In this document: positions 44,819 through 55,667 of the stretch, piece by piece
Position numbering within the stretch: the stretch's first letter is position 1
Layout of the letters: each line of letters starts with the position of its first letter
Assembly: GCF_029873635.1 (NCBI RefSeq)
Contig: NC_080426.1
Span: forward strand, 56,062,093-56,126,092
Reading direction: 5' to 3'
DNA length: 64,000 nucleotides
Source: Malania oleifera
Lineage: Eukaryota; Streptophyta; Magnoliopsida; Santalales; Ximeniaceae
Notes under the pieces: model-generated
What the model was told of the DNA's origin: nothing
The model's input: only the letters and a program-made list of their open reading frames with translations
Databases searched by the model: none
Program-made: the position numbers and the translations under genes

Positions 44819-45891
44819 TGATTACACACCTAAATTACATAATTAGGTATTTAAAATCATGCACTAAAGATAATATTTTTAATTAAATGCTTAATTATGT
44901 TCAATAATTTAACATTGAACTCGAATTACAATATTTGGATCATTACTCGATAATTTACGAATTTTTGGTAACTTAGTATTGTAGGATAATTTTTGGACAT
45001 TAAAATTGAGATTAAAAATGTACGTACTTGTACGTGAGCTAAAGTTCAAATCAAGGTCAAGTGCATGAAGCCAAATATCGAAGACCAAACTGTAAGCCAT
45101 ATGCCTGCAAATGACGAGCCATGCACGCAGTTGGTTGAAGTCATGTGCGTGTGTAAAAATTGAAGAATCCGTGCTGTGCAATGTGATAATTTTTGAAATT
45201 AAAGGATACATAAAAGAGAACCGGGTGCCGTGTGAGAAGACTATGTGGGTTTCATGCACATGAATCTTTGTCATACAATGAAAAGTGGGCAATAATCTAA
45301 GTCCAAAATTCGCTAGGAGACAGCCTAAACGTATTTTGGTATTTTAATCATAAAAATTTCATTTGACATTTGATTGGTGTGATTCAAGTGGCATTGGAAA
45401 GATTACTAATATATCTACAATTCATTGTGAAATAACCTTTTTCTAATTCAAAATTTTACTGGGTCAAAATTGGGTTTGAAAGTGAAATTGTTGCGCTGGG
45501 CTGTGTGCAGTGCTTAAGGAAAAAAGAAGTTTTGGGCCACCAAAAAATGGCCCATGCACCTATCTCAAGAGAAGACATGGTTAGGGCAAAATATTAGAGG
45601 GGGAATAGGATATTTTATGGAAGAGGAGGGTTTATGGGGGAAAAGGGAGCAGTGGGAGGCGGTGGTGCGCAAGACAGCTGTAGACTCTCGGCCTCTCGCA
45701 AATTTTCGGCTATCTCTCTCTCTCTCTTCTCTCTTCTCCCTTACTCTCTCATCTCTCTCTTTCTTTGAACTCAATTTTGTTAAAATTAATTTTATTGTTA
45801 AGTTTTTAATTTATTCAAAGTTTGGATTAATTTTTGTTTAAAAATAGTTTGTTTAATTTAAGAACTTTCTTTTTACTAGATAAATTTCTAT

Positions 45892-45959
<68 letters not shown>

Positions 45960-46428
45960 AATTCTTGTTTGAGCATTATTATTGTTAATTTCAATTTGAC
46001 TTCCTATTTAAAGTTTTTATAGGGATTAAATTGTTTCTTTGGGTGTTTTTATTATTAAAGTTAGTGTTTTTATTTAGAGTGTATTTTTACTTGGGTTTAC
46101 TTTTAAAGTTAATTTTTTTATTTAGTTGAATGATTGCAGGGTTTAGTTCTTTTATTATTTTGAATATGGTATTTATTTAAATTATTTCATGCATATTTAA
46201 TTTTTAGTTAGAATTTAAATTCTATTGCAAAAACCTCAAAAAGTCCAGGGAATTGAATCTGAACTATGTTCAGTAAATTTTTATTTTCTTAAGTTCTTTT
46301 GGACTTACACGAGTTTGGAGTTAAAATGCATTTCCTGAGGAGACAATCTGGCCTTTGGGTTAAGTATTACATGATTGAACTCCTATACTTGGGATAGCTT
46401 CCGAGCTGCTCATTTTTAGAGTGAGTCA
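44819..46428 (+). repeat. 5' LTR of the Athila-like element
   Basis: Starts TGATTACACACC and ends GAGTGAGTCA; clearly homologous to the right copy along its length. It contains a (TC)n run at about 45898-45954 that is only a few units long in the right LTR (51170-51180). The frames inside (44909-45292, 45554-45841) are LTR sequence. Confidence 0.88.
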
Positions 46429-46434
46429 AGTTTT

Positions 46435-46453
46435 TGGCACCGTTGCCCGGGAA
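46435..46453 (+). other. Athila-type primer-binding site
   Basis: TGGCACCGTTGCCCGGGAA, six bases after the LTR end. It resembles the 3' end of plant tRNA-Asp, the primer used by Athila and related gypsy elements. Confidence 0.85.
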
Positions 46454-46696
46454 TGTCAGTTTTAATTTCAAACTAGTGTTTTTTCCATTATTTTAATTTT
46501 TCTCATGAAAAAAAAGGAAAAAAAAAAAAAGAAAAGAAAAAAAAAATTGAGTTTTGAAAAAAAATAAAAATAAATATGGCTGCACTTGCATGCATGCTTA
46601 TGAATTTTTTGTAACCTACATGAACCACACAACTATCTTACATCATATTGCCTGAGAATGCACATAACTTTAACATTAAGCCTAAAATGATATCGG

Positions 46697-48146
46697 ATGA
46701 AGTGTGAAAATTCGTTTCATCATTTAACTGATTTTGAACTTAAATGTGTTACATTCATAGATGAGACTGCTACTAATCAGGAAATTAGATTGTATCTATT
46801 TCCTTTTTCATTGAAAGATAAGGCTAAGACGTGGTTTAATTCTCTTAGGCCTAATTCTATTTCTAGTTGGGCTGATATTCAAAATGAATTTCTACATAAA
46901 TTTTTTCCCTTACAAAGAACTCAATTTTTGCAGGAACAGATCAGTTGATTCATGAAGGAGTTGATGAGACATTTTATGAAAGCCGGGAGAGATTTAGAGG
47001 TCTGGTTAACATGTGTCCTCACCATGGATTTGAATCATGTTGCCTGGTCAACTATTTCTACACTGCGTTGACTCCTGAATCGAAGCAGTTTGTTCATACT
47101 GTGTGTTCAGGATATTTCTTTGACAAAGAACTTGATGGAGCATTAGATTTTATGGATTATTTAACTGACTATGCTCAGTAGTGGAACACTAGGATTGACA
47201 GAAGACCGATTGCAGCTCAACCATTGAAAGCAATACATGGTGGAGAGTGGAATAAACTGAAAGATGTTTTTTGTGTTGAAGCACATCTAACTGAACTCAC
47301 CAAAACAGTGGACGCTATGGAGATAGAAAAGGAAAATAGTACAAACCAACTTTGGAATCAACCTTCCCAGTCCTATGCACCCCCTTATCAGCTATCATAT
47401 CGTCAGGCTGCCCTTTAGCATCAGTATCAGCCACAACAGATCTCTCAAAGCTATGCACTTTTAGGATTTCAATCTAATGCAGCACCTGCTCCACCAGAGA
47501 AGTCTCTTGAGGATGTCTTTCAGTAGTTTATGCAAATTCAAGTCACAACTAACAATCTGTACACTTAGGTAATAAATGAATTGTGGGACACCATTAATGT
47601 GATGAGCATGCAGTTGGATATCTTAGAAAAAGGGAAATTTTTGGTAGAACCTGAGCTTAATCCTCAAGAATACCAGCACCAATAACAACAAATACATAAT
47701 GTTTCTCTTGAGACAGTGGAAGCTGTTATTACTTCGAGAAGTGGAAAAGAAGTTCCCCAACCTGAGATACTCATTGACAGACAAATAGTTGTCCCGACAC
47801 CTAAAGTTACGACTAAGATAGATGAGATCACAGAAAAGTTAGAGGGAGCAAGCCCAGAATTGAAGAAGTCAGTTAACGTGGAGAACGAGACCAAAGGAGT
47901 ACCAACCTGTGGTACCTTACCCTCAGAGATTGACATGCAGTCGTGGAACCATCATTCCCTATTGGACTAAATGTCAAGGAGCGCAATGCTGAAGCAAATC
48001 CCCGTAGTGGTAAGGTGATGGGTACACTCGATAAAGAGGGTGAGCAGACTGGTGAGAGTTTAATTTTCAAAGAACAAGGTAAAATTTTTAATGTTGATGC
48101 TTTTGAAGAACTAAAGGTAACTACTCTGACAACTTTGCCTCAATGA
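46697..48146 (+). pseudogene. Athila-like gag relic
   Basis: The first frame (46697-46948) carries the retrotransposon gag motif LFPFSLKDKAKTWFNSL followed by FLHKFFPLQRT. After a frameshift the second (46945-47181) continues with ESRERFRGLVNMCPHHGF. The third (47224-47418) is the linker, interrupted by stops at about 47181 and 47418. At 47716-47970 the phrase TSRSGKEVPQPE resembles the ITTRSGK segment that precedes protease in Athila polyproteins, but protease itself is not seen. Frameshifts and stops make it non-functional. Confidence 0.82.
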
Positions 48147-50064
48147 CTGGTTCTTAAAGAAGTGACTTTCATGGAAAATATACTAAATAAAGATCCTTTC
48201 TTATTAAAATAAGGAAGGTAGTCCGCATATGTTTTGTCTGGTACCTTAGAACGTATTGATTTATTTGAGGCTGACTTTTATGTAGGTAACAAGACTGATT
48301 CATTGTGGCGACTCGAATTTGGAGACTCATTGGTTCAATTTATAGACTTGCACCCACTAGATGAAATTCCTCTAGAGCCTTCGCTAGACAGACTGTGATA
48401 CTTGCACCCACTAGATGAAATTCCTCTAAGGCCTTTGCCAGACAAACTGTGATGTTTTTCTTTCCTTTATTTTCATTTTTTTTTACCTTATTTTATTTTT
48501 AGTTAATTTTCAGGTACATTTTTCCTTAGTTTTAGTTTTTCTTTCCCCTTACTTCTCAACCCAGGTATGCTCCACTTCCCTCATGCACATCTTTTCTATT
48601 TTCCCTGTGCTTTTACATTGAGGACAATATTCTACTTTAGTTGGGGGAGATGATAAATTACATTGAAAAAAAAATTTTGAATATAGATGATTAGGTCATG
48701 ATTAATACTGACTGATACCCTTTATATACTTGCATATAACCTTAGAGTTACACACTCGAGTTATTTATGTGTAGTTTCTCTTTATATGGCTAATTTAGGA
48801 ATTGAACTCTATGTGGGTTGATTAGTAGTTCATTTGTATTAATCTGGCTATATAAACTCTTGTATTTATATGGTATCTTATGAAACTGAAAATACACGTT
48901 CACGTGACTTGTAACACTTAGGGTTCTTTATGAGCACTGAGAGAACACCCATGGCGACTATGACACCTTGTGAGGTACTGTTGAGCCATTTATCGTTCTT
49001 TTGAGTTTTGACGTCAACTCAGAGTTCATGAAACTCAACTTTCCCTTTTTTTTTCTCTGGATATTCTTTGTACACTAGTCTTTACTTTTGACTTGTTAGC
49101 CTAGAGGTGACATCAAGTAAGGAAATAGAAACCTAGGTCTTGTAGCCTACTCAAGATGCAAAGGCTGAGCCACCCCTAGAAATAGACTTAGTTCATGGAC
49201 TAGTGTTCGAGCTTAATTCCCATTGATGGTATGAAGACAACGAAATAAGTGTAATGATTGTCCTAATTGACAATGAAAATACATAAATTGAAGAATGAGT
49301 AGAAGAAAGAATAAGAAAAATAGAAATGCATAGAAATGAAAGGTTAATACCTGCTCCACATAAATACCACAAAAAGTCCAGGACACGACATATGTTCTCC
49401 ATATATGAAGACTTTTCAACCGCTTAATGCTTTAGATGTATTCACATCTGGTTTGTGAATAAGTTGATCTAGGGTGGTCTTGGTTGGATATGACGAGTAG
49501 GCGAGAAGATGTTAGGGTAAAGGATTCAACACCTCACATATAGGTTAGATCTTTTTCAGACTAGTCCACTCCATACATTTAGCGTTTGTTCCTTGTAATA
49601 TGTAAGATGTTTGATCGTGATACTCCTCCTCACATATGACGAGTGAACTCATTCTTTTTGAGTGTTTTTGAGGGTATACTAGTTAGGCCGAGTGAAAACG
49701 ATCGTTTTATAGGTGTCCATTGGTATCCTGAGTGTAACGAGCCATACACATTACACATGCTTCGAGATTTTACTTGTTTATACTCGGATTTATATGACTA
49801 CATTAACTCTGAATGCTGGTTAACTTCATGTGAGTATACCGTTCTTAATGATTATATAACGATGAGACTTGCATGAATGACTTACTTCGGAGTTGCGTGC
49901 ATTATATATGATGAGCTTGTATGAAATTTGGTTATACTCCTGTATGTAAAACGATATGGTTGTGCCGTATGTGCAGTTGTTTCATATTTGTTGGAATTAG
50001 TATTTGTGGATACCGCCCTAGATTTCATTCACATTATTTGCTAGAGACTAGCAAAACGTTAGTT
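48147..50064 (+). other. Post-gag region of the Athila-like element
   Basis: About 1.9 kb where pol and any env-like gene would lie. Only non-coding text is seen. It includes TTGAGGACAATATTC and TTTAGTTGGGGGAG near 48620-48650, words common after Athila polyproteins. A 54-base direct duplication occupies 48346-48453. The short frames 49193-49419 and 49643-50145 are not recognised. Confidence 0.6.
48346..48453. repeat. 54-base tandem duplication
   Basis: Two adjacent copies begin ACTTGCACCCACTAGATGAA and end CTGTGAT, differing at a few positions. They lie just after the decayed coding part of the Athila-like element. Confidence 0.9.
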
Positions 50065-51664
50065 GGGGGGGGGGGTGTGATTACGCATTTAAATTGCGTA
50101 ATTAGGCATTTAAAATCATGCATTAAAGATTATATTTTTAATTAGATGCTTAATTATGTTCAATAATTTAACATTGAGCTCAAATTACAATGTTTGGATC
50201 ATTACTCGATAATTTACGAATTTTTGGTAACTTATTATTAAAAGATAATTTTTAGACATTAAAGCCGAGATTAAAAATGTACATGCATGTATGTGAGTTA
50301 GAGTTCAAAGCAAGGTCATGTGCATGAAGCCAAATATTGAAGATCAGATTGTGAGCCTCATGCCTGCAAATGACAAGCCATGCATGCAGTTGTTTGAAGC
50401 CGTGTGCGTGTGTAAAAATTGAAGAATCTGTGCTGTGCAATGTGATAGTTTTTGAAATTAAAGGATACATAAAAGAGAACCTGGTGCCATTTGAGAAGAC
50501 TACGTGGGTTTCATGGGTTTCATGCACATGAATTTGTGTCATACAATGAAAAGTGGGCAACAATCCAAGTCCGAAATTCTCTAGGAGACGGCCTGAACGT
50601 ATTTCGGTATTTTAAACATAACTCTTTCATATGACATCCGATTGGTGTTATTCAAGTTGCATTGGAAATATTACTAAGATATTTACAATTCATTATGAAA
50701 CAGTCTTTTTCTAATTCAAACGTTTACTAGGTCAAAATTCAGTTTTAAAGTGAAATTGTTGCACTGAGCCGTGTGTAGTGCTTAAGGAAAAAAAGAGTCT
50801 TGGGCCACCAAAAAATGGCCCATGCGCCTATCTCAAGAGGAGACATGGTTAGGGTAAAATATTTGAGGGGGAATAGGATATTTTATGGAAGAGGAGGGTT
50901 TATGGGGGAAAAGGGAGTAGCGGGAGGCAGCGGTGCGCAAGACAATAGTAGACTCTCGGTCTCTCTCAGATTTTCGGCTATCTCTCTCTCTATTCTCTCT
51001 TCTCTCTTCTCCCTTACTCTCTCTTATCTCTCTTTCTTTGAACTCAAATTTGTTAAAATTAATTTAATTGTTAAGTTTTTTATTTATTCAAAGTTTGAAT
51101 TAATTTTTTTTAAAAATAGTTTGTTTATTTTAAGAACTTTCTTTTTACTAGATAAATTTCTGTTTAAATCTCTCTCTCTCGCATTTAAATTCTTGTTTGA
51201 GCATTATTATTGTTAATTTCAATTTGGCTTCTTATTGAAAATTTTTATAGGGATTTAATTATTTTATTTGGGTGTTTTTATTATTAAAGTTGGTGTTTTT
51301 ATTTAGAGTGTATTCTTACTTGGGTTTACGTTTAAAGTTAATATTTTTATTTAGTTGAATGATTGCACGGTTTAGTTATTTCATTATCCTGGCATTTAAT
51401 TTGGTATTTATTTAAGTTATTTCATGCATATTTAATTTTTAGTTAGAATTTAAATTCTATTACAAAAACCTAAAAAATCCCAGGAAATTGAATCTGAACT
51501 ATGTTTAGTAAATTTTTCTTTTCTTAAGTTCTTTTGGAATTACACGAGTTTGGAATTAAAATGCATTTCTTGAGGAGACGATCTGGTCTTTGGGCTAAGT
51601 ATTATACGGCTAAACTCCTATACTTAGGATAGCTGCCGAGTTGCTCATTTTTAGAGTGATTCAC
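50065..51664 (+). repeat. Polypurine tract and 3' LTR of the Athila-like element
   Basis: Eleven G (50065-50075) are followed by TGTGATTACGC, then LTR sequence ending TAGAGTGATTCA. It is about 1.59 kb and homologous to the left LTR. The frames 50252-50563 and 50800-51216 mirror those in the left LTR and are not genes. Confidence 0.88.
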
Positions 51665-53640
51665 ATGCCTTGAGTCACACTCAAGGTTTCCACAATCCAC
51701 TAAACAATCTCCTTCAAGGACGGAGAAACCTTTACACAATCGGGGAAGAAATCCTCTTACACTCACCAAGAGCCTTTGGGCAAGGTTTACCATGATCCCT
51801 TACAATTCGGTTCATCAAGAATCCTTACACTTTAGTTCACCAAGAACCCTTTGAACTAGGTTCACCAAGAACCCTTTTACAACAAGAGGATGAATTTGAT
51901 TTACAAATACAATGCTCCTTGAATGAGCTGAGATTTGAAATAATGAAAACCTCACACAACTCTCTTAAAGTAATGGATCACAATGATATTATAGAGCAAG
52001 AGAGATGCATAGCACAAGGATGATAAACTAAAATGTAGTGTACTTGAAAATGATATGGAAATTACTAAATCAATTACTTGAACAAGTCTCTAGCCATATA
52101 TTTATAAGAATTTTAAAGTACTAGCTATTTTATGGCCGTTGGGCTTATAAAATAATTTAATACTTTGAAAACTAGTTGTTTATAGCCCTTTGGTTCAAAA
52201 TCCCGACGCAAACCATCGAATGGATTCCCCAAAATGTGGATAGTTTCATTCAGGCCAAATTCCATTTAACTTTATGCCTGAAACCATTGAAGCACCTTAG
52301 CTAAACCGTCGACAATTTGCCCTATATCTTCACAAACTCTATATTTAGGTGCTTAATTATGGTTTCAACCCAACCAAAACCAAGTATATAAAAGTTTATA
52401 AGACTAAGATCATTTAAAACTAGTCCCTTATGAAAACATAGTCAGTATAGAATATTTTCAGAAAACTCTTTGTTTTGTTCTTTGAAAACTCATAAGTATA
52501 AAACTTATGATTTGGTGATATCCCAAATACTTTATAAACTAATATGCAATGCATTTGCTCAACTCTTGTTCAATGAACTTGTGTGAAACAATACCGCCAG
52601 AGTTTCAATAGTTCCTATGTCAAACACTCCCTATATATTATGATTTTGTTGGATGTGTTTGAGTTCTTCCGAGTGAGTGTCCACTTTGATCTTTTCTACT
52701 CGAATGTCTACTCGATCTTTGCATTTGTCTGGTACCTTCATGCCTTTGCCACTTGTACCTGTACTAATTTGATCAGTAAAGATAGGTTAATTTGGAACTA
52801 CTAAATGGTTGATATCATCAAAATATATCAATTATAATTAGGTAGCTACTAAGGCTAACAAACCTTATATCAAATGATTTTGTCATTTTTTTTTTTATTT
52901 CAACCTAAACACAACTTGCACCAGTAATCCTGCTTGGAAAATGGCCGTGAGGAACGTAGATGAAATCCATGATCACTAAGTAATGATGAGAACGATAGAG
53001 AGATTGGGGTAGTTTGAATGATGCCTAAAAAAACAAAGGGAGGTGAGGGGGGATGTCATGACCTGATATTTCATGGGGATGATATTTAACTAGGTATGCT
53101 TATTCTTTGTTGCATCGAGTTACCCTATCACAAATCTCACACTTTTTTTGAACTTCGTTTGTCCATGTTGAGCAATCATGAGAATGAAATATTTGAACTC
53201 TGTTTGTCCATGCCCCTAATTGTAAATGTATTCAATATGATCATGATTTGAACATCGTCGAGCAATCATAAGAACAACAGGGAGCTTGGGGTTGTTTGAA
53301 TGATAGAAAGAGAAACAAAGAGAGAGGATGGGGATATTACTTGATGTTGGAGGAGAATAATAAACCAATTATATTTAATCTTTGTTGTACCGGGTCATCC
53401 ATCTGCTAAGCTCATATTTTTTGAACTTTGTTTGTCCATGCCCTTAATATTAATCCTTAATTCTATCTTTTTCAATTTCAACTTGATAACACAATCTTCT
53501 TACCATGTCTTGGTGGGAAGAAAATAATCAAACTCAAGAATGGCCACGAGGAATGTAGAGGATGAGGAAACCATGATGATCAAACAATGGTAAGACTGCA
53601 GAGAGCCTGTGGTAGTTTGAATGATGTGCAGAGAAACATA

Positions 53641-54999
53641 TAATACATAAATCAAAAAAAAAAAAAGTAACTTTATTGTCTAGTCAATAAAGCATAAGGG
53701 ATAGGACAAACTAATGCATTCAATTCTTTCTCATGCAAACCATTTTCATTTTTGCTACAAAGATAATTTAACCACTTATATTAATGCATAATGTGATTTT
53801 TAAGGTCAATTTCCTTTGAAGAAAAATTATTTCATAATCATGGGTAGACCCCGCTTTTGTAATAGATGGAGACAATTTTGACATCATGTGCGATATGGAA
53901 TATTATGAATTTTCCATGTGATTGTGATGACTTTCATTTCTTTTAAGATCTAGATTGACTTGTCATCTTCTATATTCTAAAAAAAAAAAATCCTTTGATT
54001 TCTCTTTATAATAAAATTTATGCAATTTTTTTTTTTTTACTTTAAGGTTTTATTAGTTACAATAACATCAAATTAACTTTGAAAGGTTGATTTTCTTTTT
54101 TACTTTTTATTAGAATTTTTTTTCGTTGGTTGGAGGCCTGAATTGGTCTTGAGCTACTTAATAGGAGGTAGTGCATCTCCTATCTGATACCCGTTTCCAC
54201 CCTCAAAGGATTTGAACCTAAAATCTTCAACATACAATTCCTGAATTTTAACCACTATTATGTCTTATATGAAACTTTTATTAAAATTATTATAAAAAGA
54301 TAATACATTGCATTTTTTTTTTGGGCATGTATTGGCATATTAGAACCCTAATACAATGCAAGGTTAACAATATAACTCTAAGGTTCTACTTGCAACTCCT
54401 CATATTTGATTTTGGGATATCTAGGCTAAGGGAAATTGTAAGTTAATTATTAACTAAACACTTCATAGACATAGTCATTTGGAGCTTGTGATTTCTCTAT
54501 TATATTTTTTCCTTTTTTTTTTAGAGATTAAATGTTTTTTGACATAATGAAAGGAATGTGTTTGGAAATACCATAAATCAACCTTATAGTGTAACAAGAG
54601 GAGGTGTAGTTATCTTTATACACACATGCACCTATACAAAAAAATTAATTGAATATATGCGATTATTATATTTTCTATATCCTTAAATTCATAATTTATA
54701 TTTATATTTACCAATTATTTATTTTATTATGCAGCTAAATATCAGAATATACGTATATCAATTTATTTCACATGCAATGCATATGCACTTTCTAGTACTA
54801 AACAAATAGCATAAGAATACCAAACCAAAGAGGAAAAATACTAAATACTTGAGGATTAAAAGAATTTTTTTTCAGTTCACACTTCTTTTAGTTCTTCTTT
54901 AACCATAAATACAAACTTACTGCAAGCAAATAGAATGATAAATACAATAATATAAACTCACATTTATGTAGTATGCAAAAGGATTAGATATTTTGTTGA
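53641..54999. other. AT-rich intergenic region
   Basis: No gene is supported. Contents are homopolymer runs, a possible tRNA-like relic (54140-54260) and AT-rich filler up to the next copia LTR. Confidence 0.5.
54140..54260 (-). repeat. Possible tRNA-derived SINE relic
   Basis: On the minus strand GGTTCAAATCC (54208-54218) is a good RNA polymerase III B box. TAGTGGTTAAAATTCAGG (54240-54257) upstream is a weak A-box-like segment at suitable distance. No intact tRNA cloverleaf can be drawn, and neither the tail nor a target duplication is clear. Confidence 0.3.
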
Positions 55000-55217
55000 A
55001 ATTTGTTATGCAAATCAATGTGTCGCGGAAACAAACAATCTCACAATGTAGCACTTAACAGTGAAATGTATAGAAAACACAATTACATAGATTATAATGA
55101 AAGTAATAAAACAATTATATGAAGAATTACATGGTTCAACAATGTCTACATCCATGGGAGCAAACGACAATGAAATTTTCACTATCTTGTGTCCAAAGAC
55201 ACTGAGTTACATCATAC

Positions 55218-55218
<1 letters not shown>

Positions 55219-55287
<69 letters not shown>
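55219..55287. repeat. Compound (CA)n(TA)n microsatellite
   Basis: About 16 CA units followed by about 17 TA units inside the copia 3' LTR. Frames through it encode Thr/His or Ile/Tyr repeats only. Confidence 0.93.
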
Positions 55288-55293
<6 letters not shown>

Positions 55294-55667
55294 TTGGAGG
55301 TTTTCCCTCCAAAACCAACCTATCCAACTTCCAAATTCAAAATTTTAAAAACAACGCTGAGTCATCGAGCCAAACCGTCGACGACTTAATACTAAAAGCA
55401 AACAATCGATTTAATAGGGCAAAATAGTCGAATGTTTCTTTGCACCTGGACCAAACCGTCGATGGTTTCCTCGTGCAAGTCAGCATTCCTATTTTCTTCC
55501 ATGTTTTCTCTTTGTACATGCCTTCCACTCAACATATGAGCCACATATTACAACAATCTCTACCTTGGTGAATATACGCCCCTTAGAAGAAAATTGAAGA
55601 AATAAACCCGTTGCTCCACTTTGGGACAATAAATTGGGACCGCTTCCCATCTAGCAACTGGAGACAT

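Larger units (their letters stand above)
44819..51664 (+). mobile_element. Gag-only Athila-like Ty3/gypsy element (6.8 kb)
   Basis: Two LTRs of 1.6 kb (44819-46428 and about 50078-51664) bound the element, with CATGC at both outer sides (44814-44818 and 51665-51669). The primer site TGGCACCGTTGCCCGGGAA follows the left LTR, matching the tRNA-Asp primer of Athila elements. A run of 11 G precedes the right LTR as polypurine tract. The internal region codes for gag only; no protease active site, reverse transcriptase or integrase is visible. It is thus non-autonomous or internally deleted. Confidence 0.9.
44610..52860 (-). mobile_element. Solo LTR H, split by an Athila-like element
   Basis: Starts TGTTGGCCCTAGAG and ends AAGGCTAACA. 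Flanked by AACCT on both sides (44605-44609 and 52861-52865), a perfect target duplication. Its two parts are 44610-44818 and 51670-52860, about 1.4 kb in total. Near the junction it has CATGGTTCGGCCCCTTGCC, comparable to the conserved block in the LTRs of the first 26 kb. Its right part contains a decayed AAACCGTCGAC-type motif near 52300. The frames 51602-51793 and 52583-52804 are not supported. Confidence 0.82.
44185..53640. repeat. Degenerate tandem repeat array, interrupted by nested LTR elements
   Basis: Related units occur at about 44185-44609, 52880-53170, 53250-53440 and 53450-53640. Shared landmarks include AACATGTCTTGGTGGGAA, a GGTAGAGAG...GGGTAGTTCGAATGA segment, GGGGGATGTCGTGACCT and a TTTGTCCATGCCCCTAA close. 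The original array was split between AAGAAAAACCTT and ATATCAAATG by the solo LTR 44610-52860. The frame 44191-44397 is part of a unit and not recognised as a protein. Confidence 0.75.
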
